The notes under the pieces: model-generated | What the model saw: the letters and a program-made list of their open reading frames with translations, nothing else | Database searches by the model: none | What the model was told of the DNA's origin: nothing | In this document: positions 1 through 8,555 of the stretch, piece by piece | Numbering within the stretch: position 1 is the first letter of the stretch | How the letters are laid out: every line of letters starts with the position of its first letter | Program-made: the position numbers and the translations under genes | Assembly (NCBI GenBank): GCA_900770225.1 | Contig: CAAGJU010000110.1 | Location: 1 to 24,615, forward strand | Source of the DNA: Lachnospiraceae bacterium | Lineage (GTDB): Bacteria > Bacillota > Clostridia > Lachnospirales > Lachnospiraceae | DNA: 24,615 nucleotides | Direction: 5' to 3'

Positions 1-130
1 CCACCCGCAACACGCTCTCGCTCGTCCTCGACGCAGCGGTGGTAAGCTCGTCCATCGCTGCGCTCGTACTCGCCAACCACCGGCGTCTGCGGATGGTTGC
101 GGGTTGGAGGCATCTGTATTTCTGAACATT
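1..130. repeat. Inverted-repeat element, copy 1 (cut by window start)
   Basis: The right end carries an inverted terminal repeat at about 96-119 (GTTGCGGGTTGGAGGCATCT...). The first bases (CCACCCGCAAC) are the tail of the matching left repeat, which begins before the window. The right ~60 bases, containing AACCACCGGCGTCTGCGGAT, match the right part of the element at 5764-5962, including the TCTG.ACATT that follows. The cores of the two copies differ. It lies downstream of the histidine kinase stop codon. No reading frame of note is present, so it is a non-coding, MITE-like or REP-like repeat. Confidence 0.75.
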
Positions 131-182
131 TTGGCTAAACCTCACCAATCCAGATTTGTATGCACAAAACAGCTGCACAAAA

Positions 183-213
183 CAGCCGACTGGATTTAAT
201 AGTATATCGGCTG
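183..213 (-). terminator. Probable rho-independent terminator of the EAL/kinase operon
   Basis: A 7-bp inverted repeat, CAGCCGA (183-189) and TCGGCTG (207-213), is followed on the minus strand by TTTTG. It starts about 25 bases after the kinase stop. The loop is long (17 nt) and the T tract short, so termination may be weak. Confidence 0.45.
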
Positions 214-237
214 ACAGCGTCAAAAATTAAGTATCGG

Positions 238-3200
238 TTAAGTCAATGTGCTGCTCACCGTCTCCCAGTCGGGTTTCTTCAATGCCTTTCGTATAACCCT
301 GACCTTTCCGGCGGCTTCGTCGGGCAGACGCCAGGTGTCCAGTTCATCCAGTACATCTGCGAGGCCCTCGGCATCGAAGACAGATGCGCAGTCAGCCATG
401 ACAGCAAAGGCATCCGCAAGGTCGCTGTCCGTGATCAGCGGTCTGCTGTCTGCTGTATGTTCTGTATGCTCTGTCTCTCCTGATGTTTTTCCGGTTGCTT
501 TTCCGGAAGCTTTCCCTGCTGTTTCTCCGGATGCTTTTCCTGATGTTTCCCCTGATGCTTCTCCTGTTGTCTCTCCGGATGTCTTCGCCGATGCTGCCGC
601 TGCCGTTGTATCTGCCTCTGAGAACTCATCTTCCACCAGCGGAAACAGGAAATCGAGCAGCGCCGCATAGCACTGCAGCAGCTCAGGCGTCCGTGCCTGT
701 ATCGTTTCCAGATCCCCGGTATCCCCGGCATGTTCCAGCGCCGCTGCTGTTTCGCCGAGATCCGGGGCCCCGATCAGGCGCGAGGAACTCTTCAGCGCGT
801 GCACCTTGATCGTGTAATTTTTCCAGTCCTTGTGCCAGAAATATCCCGCGATCTCTCCGTAGTTATCATCGGCCGATTCCACATAGCTCCTCAGCGCGTC
901 CATGTAATTTTCTTCTGAACCGCAGTAATTTACGCCGTCCTCCACATGCAGATACATGGATTTGCGGAGCCACGCCGGAATCACGCTGTCCGCGACCGCC
1001 GCCGGCGGATTTTCGTCGCAGCGGATCACCTTCTCCGCCGGCAGAAATCTCAGCAGGCAGTCCTCCAGGCGCTCCCCGTTCACCGGCTTGGAGAGGTAAT
1101 CCTGAAAGCCGGCGTTCATATATTCCTCGCGCGCGCCGGAAACGGCATTCGCCGTCAGCGCAATGACCGGTACGCCGGCGTTCCTGTTCTCCTGATCCGC
1201 CTTCATGGCCTGCAGCGTCTCGATACCATCCATCCCGGGCATGCGATGGTCGAGAAAAATCATGTCGTATTTTTTCTCCCGCGTCATCTGCAGCGTCTGC
1301 TGCCCGGATTCCGCCGTGTCAACGCGGATCTTCGTGCGCTTCAGCAGGTTCCGGATGACGGTCAGGTTCATCGGCGTATCATCCGTGACAAGAATCTCCG
1401 CAGTGGGTGCGATCAGCTTCTGGTGCGACTTTCCGCGCTGACTGTACGTCTGGCGGAATGCCGTCGTCAGATCGCCGACCGGCGTCCAGTCCACGACCTT
1501 CTGCTTCAGGTCAAACATAAACTCCGAGCCCCGGCCGTATTCGCTCTGCACCTCCAGCTTCGTCCCCATGAGATCCAGGAGCTGTCTGGTAATGCTCATG
1601 CCGAGACCCGTGCCCTCGATCGTCCGGTTCCGCTTCTCGTCGATCCGCTCGAAGGGGGCAAAAAGCTTCTTCATGTCTTCCTTTTTGATGCCGATGCCCG
1701 TATCCTTCACGCTCACATGCAGTTTCACGTGATGCTCATCGAGCTTTTCCGACGTCACAGACAGCGTGACAGATCCCGTCTCCGTGTACTTGACGGCATT
1801 GGTCAGGATATTCGTCACCACCTGTTTGATGCGGATCTCATCGCCGATCATCACATGCGGAAGCTCCTGTCCCGCTCTGACGATCAGCTGCAGACCCTTG
1901 TCCGCCGCGCGTTTCCGGATCATGTTGATCAGATCGTTCAGCACGGACGCGGGGTCATACTCGACAGGGATGATCTCCATCTTGCCGGCTTCGATCTTGG
2001 AAAAATCAAGGATGTCATTGACGATACCCAGCAGACTTCCGCCCGCGCTCCGGAGATCCTCCGCGTAACGGATGATTCCCTCTTCCGTGGACTCACGCAG
2101 GATCATCTCATCCATGCCCAGGATCGCATTGATCGGCGTGCGGATCTCATGCGACATATTGGACAGGAAGAGGGATTTCGCACGGTTCGCCGCCTCCGCC
2201 TGCTCCGCCATCTGCAGGTAATTTTCATTGGACTTCTCGAGATCCGCCGTGATTGCTTCCAGGAAATTCGACAGACGGACCTCCATCGGCATCGCCGTTC
2301 CTCTGTCCTCCAGTTCCATATCCGACAGCCCGACGGTCCGCCGCTTTGTGGCGCCTGTGCTTCCCTCACGCAGTGTCAGCAGGAGCATCGCGGAATTCAC
2401 AATGCCGCCGTTCTTCCTTCCGTTGCAGCAGATGCCGGCCTGCAGCGACATATACTGGATATCCTGCAGGACATCCTGACAGATCCTGATCTCCGATCCG
2501 TACCTTTTGCCGAGGAGAGCGGCGCGGTCACCGCACTCGATGACAAGCCCCGCCTCCGGCTCCAGCGTCAGCACCTGCTGCGCCGTCTCCCACGATTTCT
2601 GCAGAAGGCTTTCCACCGTCGAATAGCCGAACTGTACCGTGTCTCCCGACCGGATATCACCGATAAAGTGGAGGTCCCCGTTCGGCAGCATGCGCAGCGG
2701 TGTCCGGGCGATCAGCATGCCGTCCCGTTCCAGCATGAGGGGAAAGCCGCAGATATTTTTGAGAAAATCCGCGTTCGGATATGCCTTCAGATAGCGGATG
2801 TAGGCTTCGACGGCAGGATGTCCGTCGATCGTCTGGATATCGCAGTCTCCGGCCATACCGGTCTGCTGTGTCTTTCGCTTCTGTACCGGCATCTCCTTCC
2901 CGAGCGGACGGAATCCCAGACAGTACTCCTCATCCACGCACAGCTCGCTCCCCGAGAGCCCGATGACCACCGCACCGGTATTATGCACATTTCTGCCGCA
3001 GACAAAGGAGCTGTGCCTCGTCTCGTCATCCTCCCGCACGCCGGCGATGCCGCCGACCAGGGGAACATCGTGAAGACCGGCGTTTATTTTTTTTACATAG
3101 CGGGAAACCGGCAGATAGGCGCCGGCCATCAGCAGAATCACACACTTCAGATCATCGATCCCGCCGAGATGCTCCCGTATTTCCTGCAGCGCCGTGCGCT

Positions 3201-3510
3201 CGTCTCCGCCGTGCAGGTCATATTCCGTGACGCTGACCTCGGACTTTTCGAAAAAGAAGAAGGACAGGCGCATCTCCCTGCGCATGGGCATTTCTCCGCT
3301 GGCGCACTGCGAGATGGCAGCCGCCGGAAGTCCCGGAAACGCCTTCCAGAGCATATCATTCACGGTCCGGTACACGGTCGCAGGCATCCCCATCGTGCTT
3401 GCAAGTACAAAACCCGCATGTCTCTGCCTGTACTGGGGGAGACTCCGGACGATCTCCGCCGTCTTCTCGAGCTGCGCCTCATTCTCCACCGTATACGTTA
3501 CCTGATACAT
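238..3510 (-). CDS. FIST-domain hybrid sensor histidine kinase (HisKA-HATPase-REC-Hpt)
   Basis: This 1090-aa soluble sensor kinase has no membrane segment or signal peptide. Residues ~30-225 and ~230-375 form the FIST N and C sensory domains (PLVGGIAG near 150), a family thought to bind small ligands such as amino acids. A helix (~415-445) leads to HisKA with phospho-accepting H454 in SHEIRTP. The HATPase carries N571, DTGIGI (603-608) and GTGLG (633-637). The receiver has D710/D711, acceptor D754 and K808. An Hpt-like domain has H904 in VHALKSS. The relay H454-D754-H904 is therefore complete, and the output should be a separate response regulator not seen here. Residues ~975-1013 are a Ser/Gly/Thr/Glu/Lys linker encoded by tandem short repeats. 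The start follows GGAGGG and overlaps the upstream EAL gene by 13 bp, suggesting translational coupling. Family and domain order are secure; ligand and output are unknown. Confidence 0.93.
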   Translation of the reverse strand: MYQVTYTVENEAQLEKTAEIVRSLPQYRQRHAGFVLASTMGMPATVYRTVNDMLWKAFPGLPAAAISQCASGEMPMRREMRLSFFFFEKSEVSVTEYDLHGGDERTALQEIREHLGGIDDLKCVILLMAGAYLPVSRYVKKINAGLHDVPLVGGIAGVREDDETRHSSFVCGRNVHNTGAVVIGLSGSELCVDEEYCLGFRPLGKEMPVQKRKTQQTGMAGDCDIQTIDGHPAVEAYIRYLKAYPNADFLKNICGFPLMLERDGMLIARTPLRMLPNGDLHFIGDIRSGDTVQFGYSTVESLLQKSWETAQQVLTLEPEAGLVIECGDRAALLGKRYGSEIRICQDVLQDIQYMSLQAGICCNGRKNGGIVNSAMLLLTLREGSTGATKRRTVGLSDMELEDRGTAMPMEVRLSNFLEAITADLEKSNENYLQMAEQAEAANRAKSLFLSNMSHEIRTPINAILGMDEMILRESTEEGIIRYAEDLRSAGGSLLGIVNDILDFSKIEAGKMEIIPVEYDPASVLNDLINMIRKRAADKGLQLIVRAGQELPHVMIGDEIRIKQVVTNILTNAVKYTETGSVTLSVTSEKLDEHHVKLHVSVKDTGIGIKKEDMKKLFAPFERIDEKRNRTIEGTGLGMSITRQLLDLMGTKLEVQSEYGRGSEFMFDLKQKVVDWTPVGDLTTAFRQTYSQRGKSHQKLIAPTAEILVTDDTPMNLTVIRNLLKRTKIRVDTAESGQQTLQMTREKKYDMIFLDHRMPGMDGIETLQAMKADQENRNAGVPVIALTANAVSGAREEYMNAGFQDYLSKPVNGERLEDCLLRFLPAEKVIRCDENPPAAVADSVIPAWLRKSMYLHVEDGVNYCGSEENYMDALRSYVESADDNYGEIAGYFWHKDWKNYTIKVHALKSSSRLIGAPDLGETAAALEHAGDTGDLETIQARTPELLQCYAALLDFLFPLVEDEFSEADTTAAAASAKTSGETTGEASGETSGKASGETAGKASGKATGKTSGETEHTEHTADSRPLITDSDLADAFAVMADCASVFDAEGLADVLDELDTWRLPDEAAGKVRVIRKALKKPDWETVSSTLT

Positions 3511-5588
3511 GTTCCCTCCGTCTGCACCATGTCCCGCATCGCGATCAGCATCGCTTTCTGCCCGCGCGTCGTCATGGGAATGATGATAAACGCCTTGTTC
3601 ACATATCCGCCGCTTCTCTTCTTCACTTCAAACGCATCCAGCAGGATCAGCCTGTTCTCCGTCTGCAGACGCTCATCGACGGTCGACTCATCCATGAACT
3701 GAATAAACCGGTCCTGATCGCGCCGGCGGATGACTTCCTTCGCAAACAATCTGACGGCCGCGTCATAATCCCGTCCCTCGATCATGATGCCGTAATCCGG
3801 CGCATTGAGGAAGGACCTCTCCACCAGGTGCTCCGTTCTGCTGACCAGGTCCATGCGGTCATACACCGTATAGATCACGCGGAGCATATCCCGGAGATCC
3901 TGCCCGCGGTTTTTCTCCGATTCCACGATCATCGACGCCTGCAGCATGATCGCCATGGAGTTTCTCTCCGGATCCTTCGCCAGCAGGCTGCCCTGGAAAT
4001 CCATGATACGGCCGCCCGTCCAGAGGGTCAGCAGCACATTCTGTCCGCCCTCTGCCACGGTGTCAAGGAAATCGCGCATGCGCTCCTGCATCGCGCCGGA
4101 CGCCCTGTACATCCGCCGGGCAAAGTCCTCCGAGTTCTGGAATCCGTATCCCTGTACGAACGTCTCCATTGCCTGATTGGCCACCAGGAGTTCCAGATCC
4201 TCACCCCGCTTCTCAATGATCGCCATGGGATCCGCAGCGTGCGTCTGATGCCCGCCCATGGTCCTGTTGTCGATCTGCACGGCACCGACACGTGAAAAAT
4301 AATCGCGGCTCCTGTAATCCTCGATCTGCCGGTCTGACCCGATGATCCCGCCATAGGTCTGCGGACGGCCGAAGTAAAATCCCTGCTGCATCTCGAATCC
4401 GTGCTGTCTGAGCCAGTGATATTCCTCCTCCGTCTCCACGCCGACGATCGCGGAGGTCATTTTCATCTCCTTGATCATATTCACCGTGTACTGGAGCATG
4501 ATGGCCGCTCCTCCGTTCTCTCCCGATGCTCTCAGAGATCTCATCATGTGAAGATCAAATTTCACGGCGTCAAAGTGAAACTCCCCGAGCACGCTCATGG
4601 ACGCGTAGCCGGAACCGAAGTTATCAAGCCATACCTCGTAACCGGCATCGCGGAAGCGCTCCAGTTCATTTTTCAGCAGATCATGACTGACCGTGAGCGC
4701 ACCCTCCGACAGCTCGAGGCGGAAAAGCGACGGCGGCAGGTTATGCTCCCGCACGGCCTTTTCAAACACCTCAAAAATATCGCAGTCCTCAAAATCATAC
4801 CGTGACAGGTTGACCGACACCGGCACCAGTGTCCCTGCATCGCTCTCCCCGCATGCATGGAAATCCTCCGCCACCAGTTCGACGATGCAGGCATCCAGCA
4901 GATGTGACATGTGCCTCTGCTCGAGGATCGGCACAAACTCTCCGGGAGAGATCGGTCCCATCACCGGATCATCCCACCTTGCCAGCGCCTCGGCGCCGCA
5001 GATCTGTCCGGTCAGCGTCCGCACGATCGGCTGATACAGTACGTGGATATAATGGTTTTCGATGGCCTCCTGCAGATGATGCGGAACGTAGGAATTCAGC
5101 CGGATGGAACGGTCCATGCTCTCCGAATAATAGGCGACGCGCTGATCCGAATTCCCGTCCAGAGAACGGAGGGCCTGCTGCGCTTTTTCTACCAGCGTCT
5201 TCAGCGAATCCCTCGAACCGTCCTGTCCCCCGATAATGCAGACGCCGGCCTCCGCCACGACCCGCGCATCCGCATACTGCCGGAGAAGGCTGGTATTCAG
5301 ATCCATGACAGCCAGCTCCACCTCTTTGCAGTCGCTGAGCACAAGGTAGTCGTCCGCCTCGGCATGTCCCACCAGACCTGAGGAAAAACACGTCAGAAGC
5401 AGCGCCCCGAAGGCATCCACGAGTTCCTTCCCGCGGAAAAGTCCCCGCTGGCGTCTGAATACCTCATAGCCTTTCAGATGCAGCCAGATCATACAGTACT
5501 GCTCTCCGCTGTCTGAGCCGAGACTGCCCAGGACGCCCTCCGCATAGTCTCTGAAAAGTTCCAGATCAAGAATCTGATTGTCGCTCAT
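3498..5588 (-). CDS. Degenerate GGDEF/EAL protein with C-terminal PAS-like region
   Basis: This 696-aa cytosolic protein belongs to the cyclic-di-GMP family. Residues ~25-155 have the size and position of a GGDEF domain, but the signature is replaced by GHAEADDY, so no cyclase activity is expected. Residues ~168-412 are an EAL domain. It keeps QPI (186-188), EAL (200-202), SVNLS with N260, ELSE and K343. However, the canonical DDFG is DNFG (D322-N323) and the metal-binding Glu of AEGVE is replaced (IVGVE). Loss of two metal ligands suggests a non-catalytic binder or scaffold (inference). The C-terminal ~270 residues look like PAS-type sensory modules but lack a clear motif. AGGGGG lies 6 bases before the ATG. 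The gene is first in an operon with the FIST kinase, which suggests the two are co-expressed in one signalling route. Confidence 0.88.
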   Translation of the reverse strand: MSDNQILDLELFRDYAEGVLGSLGSDSGEQYCMIWLHLKGYEVFRRQRGLFRGKELVDAFGALLLTCFSSGLVGHAEADDYLVLSDCKEVELAVMDLNTSLLRQYADARVVAEAGVCIIGGQDGSRDSLKTLVEKAQQALRSLDGNSDQRVAYYSESMDRSIRLNSYVPHHLQEAIENHYIHVLYQPIVRTLTGQICGAEALARWDDPVMGPISPGEFVPILEQRHMSHLLDACIVELVAEDFHACGESDAGTLVPVSVNLSRYDFEDCDIFEVFEKAVREHNLPPSLFRLELSEGALTVSHDLLKNELERFRDAGYEVWLDNFGSGYASMSVLGEFHFDAVKFDLHMMRSLRASGENGGAAIMLQYTVNMIKEMKMTSAIVGVETEEEYHWLRQHGFEMQQGFYFGRPQTYGGIIGSDRQIEDYRSRDYFSRVGAVQIDNRTMGGHQTHAADPMAIIEKRGEDLELLVANQAMETFVQGYGFQNSEDFARRMYRASGAMQERMRDFLDTVAEGGQNVLLTLWTGGRIMDFQGSLLAKDPERNSMAIMLQASMIVESEKNRGQDLRDMLRVIYTVYDRMDLVSRTEHLVERSFLNAPDYGIMIEGRDYDAAVRLFAKEVIRRRDQDRFIQFMDESTVDERLQTENRLILLDAFEVKKRSGGYVNKAFIIIPMTTRGQKAMLIAMRDMVQTEGTCIR

Positions 5589-5763
5589 GATACCCCCTGA
5601 TCGCGTGATACACTGACAGTAAACCTCCTGTCAGAAATGATGCTGCCATACTGTATCCGTCTGCGCGCCACTTCGCACTGCGTGCTCCCGCGCCGCTCCC
5701 GTACACAAATATAGCCGTGAGAGAGTATGTCTCCCACGGCTCATGATACTCTCCGTCACCAGT
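5589..5763 (-). promoter_or_regulatory. Structured leader region upstream of the EAL/kinase operon
   Basis: There is no gene here. On the minus strand a 7-bp hairpin CTGACAG (5628-5634) and CTGTCAG (5613-5619) holds a GAGG in its 8-nt loop. Further upstream two overlapping stems compete: GCCGTG (5714-5719) with CACGGC (5735-5740), and GAGAGTAT (5721-5728) with ATACTCTC (5746-5753). They cannot form together in full. I found no match to the known cyclic-di-GMP riboswitch consensus. No clear promoter was identified. Confidence 0.4.
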
Positions 5764-5962
5764 CAGAATACAGATGCCTCCACCCGCAACAGAGCGATGA
5801 ACACTTGCTGAGAGCGACCGCAGGGAAGCTCGAAGCTTATGTGCGACGCCTGTCAGCGCAGTTAGCGAGCTTCAGCGAGCTTACAAGCTGACCGCTTTCG
5901 CTCGTACTCGTTAACCACCGGCGTCTGCGGATGATTGCGGGTTGGAGGCATCTGTATATCTG
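5764..5962. repeat. Inverted-repeat element, copy 2 (complete)
   Basis: The element is about 199 bp long, bounded by near-perfect inverted repeats. The left end reads ATACAGATGCCTCCACCCGC (5768-5787). The right end reads TTGCGGGTTGGAGGCATCTG (5935-5954), one extra A aside. TA dinucleotides lie at both ends. The core has GCGAGCTT repeated directly and several short self-complementary stretches, but no ORF. Its right ~60 bases match the element at 1-130. It begins ~18 bases downstream of the small gene at 5981 and separates it from the EAL operon. It could be a MITE or a transcribed hairpin repeat. Confidence 0.8.
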
Positions 5963-5980
5963 TACATTCCGCTTATCTTA

Positions 5981-6313
5981 TCACGCCTGCGCAATCCTTC
6001 TGACGCCGACCGCCACCCGGTCGATATAGGCATCCAGATCCAGCGCTACATCTCTGGATTCGCCCTCCACTGGCTCCTCTGCTTTCAGCGAAAGCTGGTA
6101 AAGCGCCTCACAGTAATCCTGCAGAACACTGATCACCGGCTGCGAATCCGACAGAGCACTCTCTATGACATTGCCCAGATGCACCGCATTCTGCTGCGTC
6201 AGGTCCAGAAGGAGCACGAAAGTATCGGCATCCTTTGTCTGGTCGATCTGTCGGTGCATCGAGCGGAATTCATCCAGAATATCCGTTATCTGTTCCGTGA
6301 AATTCTTCTCCAT
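5981..6313 (-). CDS. Small helical protein sharing a domain with the LicD/TagB-like protein
   Basis: This 110-aa acidic protein is predicted all-helical and cytosolic. Residues ~32-73 (QQNAVHLGNVIE, then DYCEALYQL) align with residues ~335-378 of the LicD/TagB-like protein at 14234-16240 (QDTAVKFGNFIE, then AYCNRLYLL). It therefore looks like a stand-alone copy of the helical domain that precedes the TagB-like part there. GGAGG lies 10 bases before the ATG. No catalytic motif is visible. I do not recognise a named family. A partner-binding or regulatory role in surface-polymer transfer is a guess from the shared domain. Confidence 0.7.
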   Translation of the reverse strand: MEKNFTEQITDILDEFRSMHRQIDQTKDADTFVLLLDLTQQNAVHLGNVIESALSDSQPVISVLQDYCEALYQLSLKAEEPVEGESRDVALDLDAYIDRVAVGVRRIAQA

Positions 6314-6646
6314 GTCCCCAAAACCTCCTGCTTCCCTGCATACTTAACGGGCAATCCATCAGCCCGCATGATCTGTCTTCCCGGGTTTTCAGAGCGACGC
6401 TGTCATACATAAGCTCCTGTACAAAGGAGTTCCTATACAAAGGCCCTGCCGGATGCTTTATCAGCATGTCATCGTAACCCGTAAAGACAAAAAAAGTATA
6501 GCATAATCGGCGAGCGGTTTGGTACACAAATTCGCTGGACTGTCATTACTTATTGCTGTTCACACATTGCCAGCCACTGTCACACATGGAGACTTCCAGC
6601 GTCTGAACTGCAATCATTACCTTACAACTTCGGCAATTGCTGAAGC
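6314..6646 (-). promoter_or_regulatory. Intergenic region with promoter and hairpin-rich leader of the small gene
   Basis: A minus-strand -10 box TATACT (6495-6500) preceded by TGC (extended -10 form) lies ~180 bases before the start at 6313. The leader holds three short hairpins: ATGCT/AGCAT (6453-6467), CTCCT/AGGAG (6414-6429) and CGGGC/GCCCG (6348-6366). GGAGG at 6324-6328 is the ribosome binding site. TACAAAGG is repeated 16 bases apart within the second hairpin area. I saw no known riboswitch pattern. The stretch 6530-6646, beyond the promoter, shows nothing further. Confidence 0.4.
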
Positions 6647-8137
6647 TCAGCTCTCCGGATTGACGGTCGAAATCCTCGTCGCGAACCAGTCGTACAGATT
6701 TGCTGCGAAGCCCAAGTTCTCTACATACACCTGCAATCTGCTGTCTCTGAACGGTGCGATGATCATTTTTCCGCCGGCGGTCACGAAAATGATATACCCC
6801 TCCGGAAGCGGCTGTACCTCTTCATTGATCAGGAAAAGGTTTTTGCCGATCCTGTCCCTGACGGAAGCGTGCAGCACGGGAATGTCTTCCTTCCGCATTT
6901 CGATATCCACACCGCTCTCAGAGATCCTTCGTCTGGCAAAGAGCCGTCTGATCCTCTCTTTGCTCGTGAATTCAACCACATCCAGCGAACGCATCAGTTC
7001 TCCATATGCCAGGGCATCCTCGTAATCAATGTATTTTCTGTCCAGGTCCAGCGTTGTCGAGAGCCATATGCATGGCGTATCTGAGAACAGATACATCTTC
7101 CCCTCGCTTTCACGCATGACTTCTGTCAGGTACGCAAACATCTCTGTCATATCCAGGTTCATTTTTACGACAGGCCGGGCGTGCTGCAGCAGCCGGTCAA
7201 AATGTTCTGTGAACTCGCGGATCTGGACGGCATCCTGAATCCGAATGCACTTCTTCCCCGTATGGTCAAACATCACCATGGCATCATCGGCGATGATGTA
7301 AAAGGGGAAAGGCGTACCCTCCGGATGCAAAAGCACCTCATCTGTCATCCAGGCATTCACGGTAAAATCCGTATTCCGCTTCAGAAGCTTCAGATAATCA
7401 GCAAACCCCATGATCATCGAATCCGCATCGGAGCTTCCGTCCCAATCGCTCAGCAGTTGCTCGACGTAAACCTTCCTGCCGCTCCGCGTATTTTCCTCCA
7501 GCACTTTCTCTATGCCAAGGGAGAAAAACAGCTCCGTCGGCAGCAGCAGCCGGAGTCTGATCCGGCCTTCCTTCTGCATCGCATGCCGGATCAGGGCTGC
7601 GATCGGCTCCGGGCACGCCACCGCTCTGTCCGTGTTGCCCGCACCGTCTCCGTTTGCTGTGCCATTTGTGGTTTCTGTACCGGCTGCGTTTCCTGAACCG
7701 CCTGTAGTTTCTGTACCGGCTGCATTTCCTAAACCGTCTGTGCTTTCTAAACCGTTAGAGTTTCCTGAACCGTCTGTGCTTTCTGAACCGTCTGCGTTTT
7801 TTGAACCGTTTGTGTTTTCTGCTCTCTCCACGGTGTCATCTTTATCAGACAGTCTCCGCAGAAAAGCTCTCACCTTTTCGTATTTCGCAAATTTTTCCTC
7901 ACCGACGCGCTCCCGTTCATACTGCCGGAGAAGACGTGCCCTGTCCTCCGTATCGGGCTGCAGCGCATTCAGAATCTTCAGAAACTGAACTGGCGTTGCC
8001 ATGCGCCTGTTGCCCAGGATCTGATAAAAAGTAGATCTGTCAATCCCGGTTTTCCGGATGACATCATTTTTCGAAATCTGCGCTGCATCAAATTCATCCG
8101 TGAGCATATCTGCAATACACAAATTCAACACCCCCAT
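6647..8137 (-). CDS. Helix-turn-helix protein of unknown class
   Basis: This 496-aa protein has an N-terminal Xre-like helix-turn-helix at residues ~20-58 (ISKNDVIRKTGIDRSTFYQI). A charged helix (to ~100) is followed by a long low-complexity linker (~105-170) rich in Gly, Asn, Ser, Thr and Glu, encoded by tandem repeats including a 36-base unit. The C-terminal ~320 residues are a folded region I cannot assign. It contains RLRLLLPTELFFSLGIEKV and ends near a hydrophobic stretch (EGYIIFVTAGGKMIIAPF); no enzyme motif is evident. The gene is divergent from the flagellin gene, and a palindrome overlaps its own promoter, so autoregulation or flagellin regulation is plausible. The ribosome binding site before 8137 is weak (GAGAAG very close to the ATG); a downstream start at residue 11 is possible. 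Confidence 0.75.
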   Translation of the reverse strand: MGVLNLCIADMLTDEFDAAQISKNDVIRKTGIDRSTFYQILGNRRMATPVQFLKILNALQPDTEDRARLLRQYERERVGEEKFAKYEKVRAFLRRLSDKDDTVERAENTNGSKNADGSESTDGSGNSNGLESTDGLGNAAGTETTGGSGNAAGTETTNGTANGDGAGNTDRAVACPEPIAALIRHAMQKEGRIRLRLLLPTELFFSLGIEKVLEENTRSGRKVYVEQLLSDWDGSSDADSMIMGFADYLKLLKRNTDFTVNAWMTDEVLLHPEGTPFPFYIIADDAMVMFDHTGKKCIRIQDAVQIREFTEHFDRLLQHARPVVKMNLDMTEMFAYLTEVMRESEGKMYLFSDTPCIWLSTTLDLDRKYIDYEDALAYGELMRSLDVVEFTSKERIRRLFARRRISESGVDIEMRKEDIPVLHASVRDRIGKNLFLINEEVQPLPEGYIIFVTAGGKMIIAPFRDSRLQVYVENLGFAANLYDWFATRISTVNPES

Positions 8138-8178
8138 TGCTTCTCACAACTCAAAATCCATTCGTTCATGCAACCCAA

Positions 8179-8243
8179 AGTATAATGGAAGACTGTTTTT
8201 TTCGTCAGAAGTGGCAAATTTCAAAGTAAAAATGCCACCTGAC
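8179..8243 (-). promoter_or_regulatory. Promoter and palindromic operator of the HTH gene
   Basis: On the minus strand, -10 TATACT (8179-8184) pairs with a -35-like CTGACG (8203-8208) at 18-bp spacing. The inverted repeat GTCA(gaa)GTGGCA (8204-8216) and TGCCAC(c)TGAC (8233-8243) overlaps the -35 box. This is the layout expected for autorepression. The hexamer AGTGGCA recurs near 8311-8318. The operator function is inferred. Confidence 0.5.
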
Positions 8244-8340
8244 CGGAAATGGCGGAATGCGGCTTCCGGCGGCTCCAGGAGCCACGAAACCGTAAAAATT
8301 TACTTCTGGTAGTGGCACGAAAGGAATTTATCCGCCACTC

Positions 8341-8367
8341 TATTGAGAATATTTTATATCCCGATAA
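8341..8367 (+). promoter_or_regulatory. Sigma-28-like flagellin promoter
   Basis: CCCGATAA (8360-8367) differs by one base from the sigma-28 -10 consensus GCCGATAA. At the expected 11-bp spacing the -35 area is TATTGAGA, a poor match to TAAAGTTT. It would give a leader of ~180 bases before the flagellin start at 8556. Placement in front of a flagellin gene supports the call. Confidence 0.5.
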
Positions 8368-8555
8368 TAGAAATATATCAAAAACAAAACACTTTTATGC
8401 TCTTTTTCGACATGTGATTTTCATGGCAGAACCGTCAGTACTGAAACAGAGACAGCCCTCTGTCAGAGAATCTGCCAATATACAAATAGAATTCAGTGCA
8501 CTGGCGACAGCAGATATTTTTTCACCTGCCTGCAAAGGGAAAGGAACATCGGGTT

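Noticed and set aside
946..3702. 918-codon open frame on the plus strand
   Set aside because: It lies antisense to the FIST kinase and EAL genes, has an Arg/His/Leu-rich composition typical of GC-rich antisense frames, and no recognisable domain.
5589..5763. Cyclic-di-GMP riboswitch upstream of the EAL gene
   Set aside because: The conserved core sequences of the known classes are not visible on the minus strand.
6270..6527. 85-codon minus-strand frame overlapping the small gene's leader
   Set aside because: It spans the promoter and hairpins, lacks a ribosome binding site and overlaps the start of a better-supported gene.
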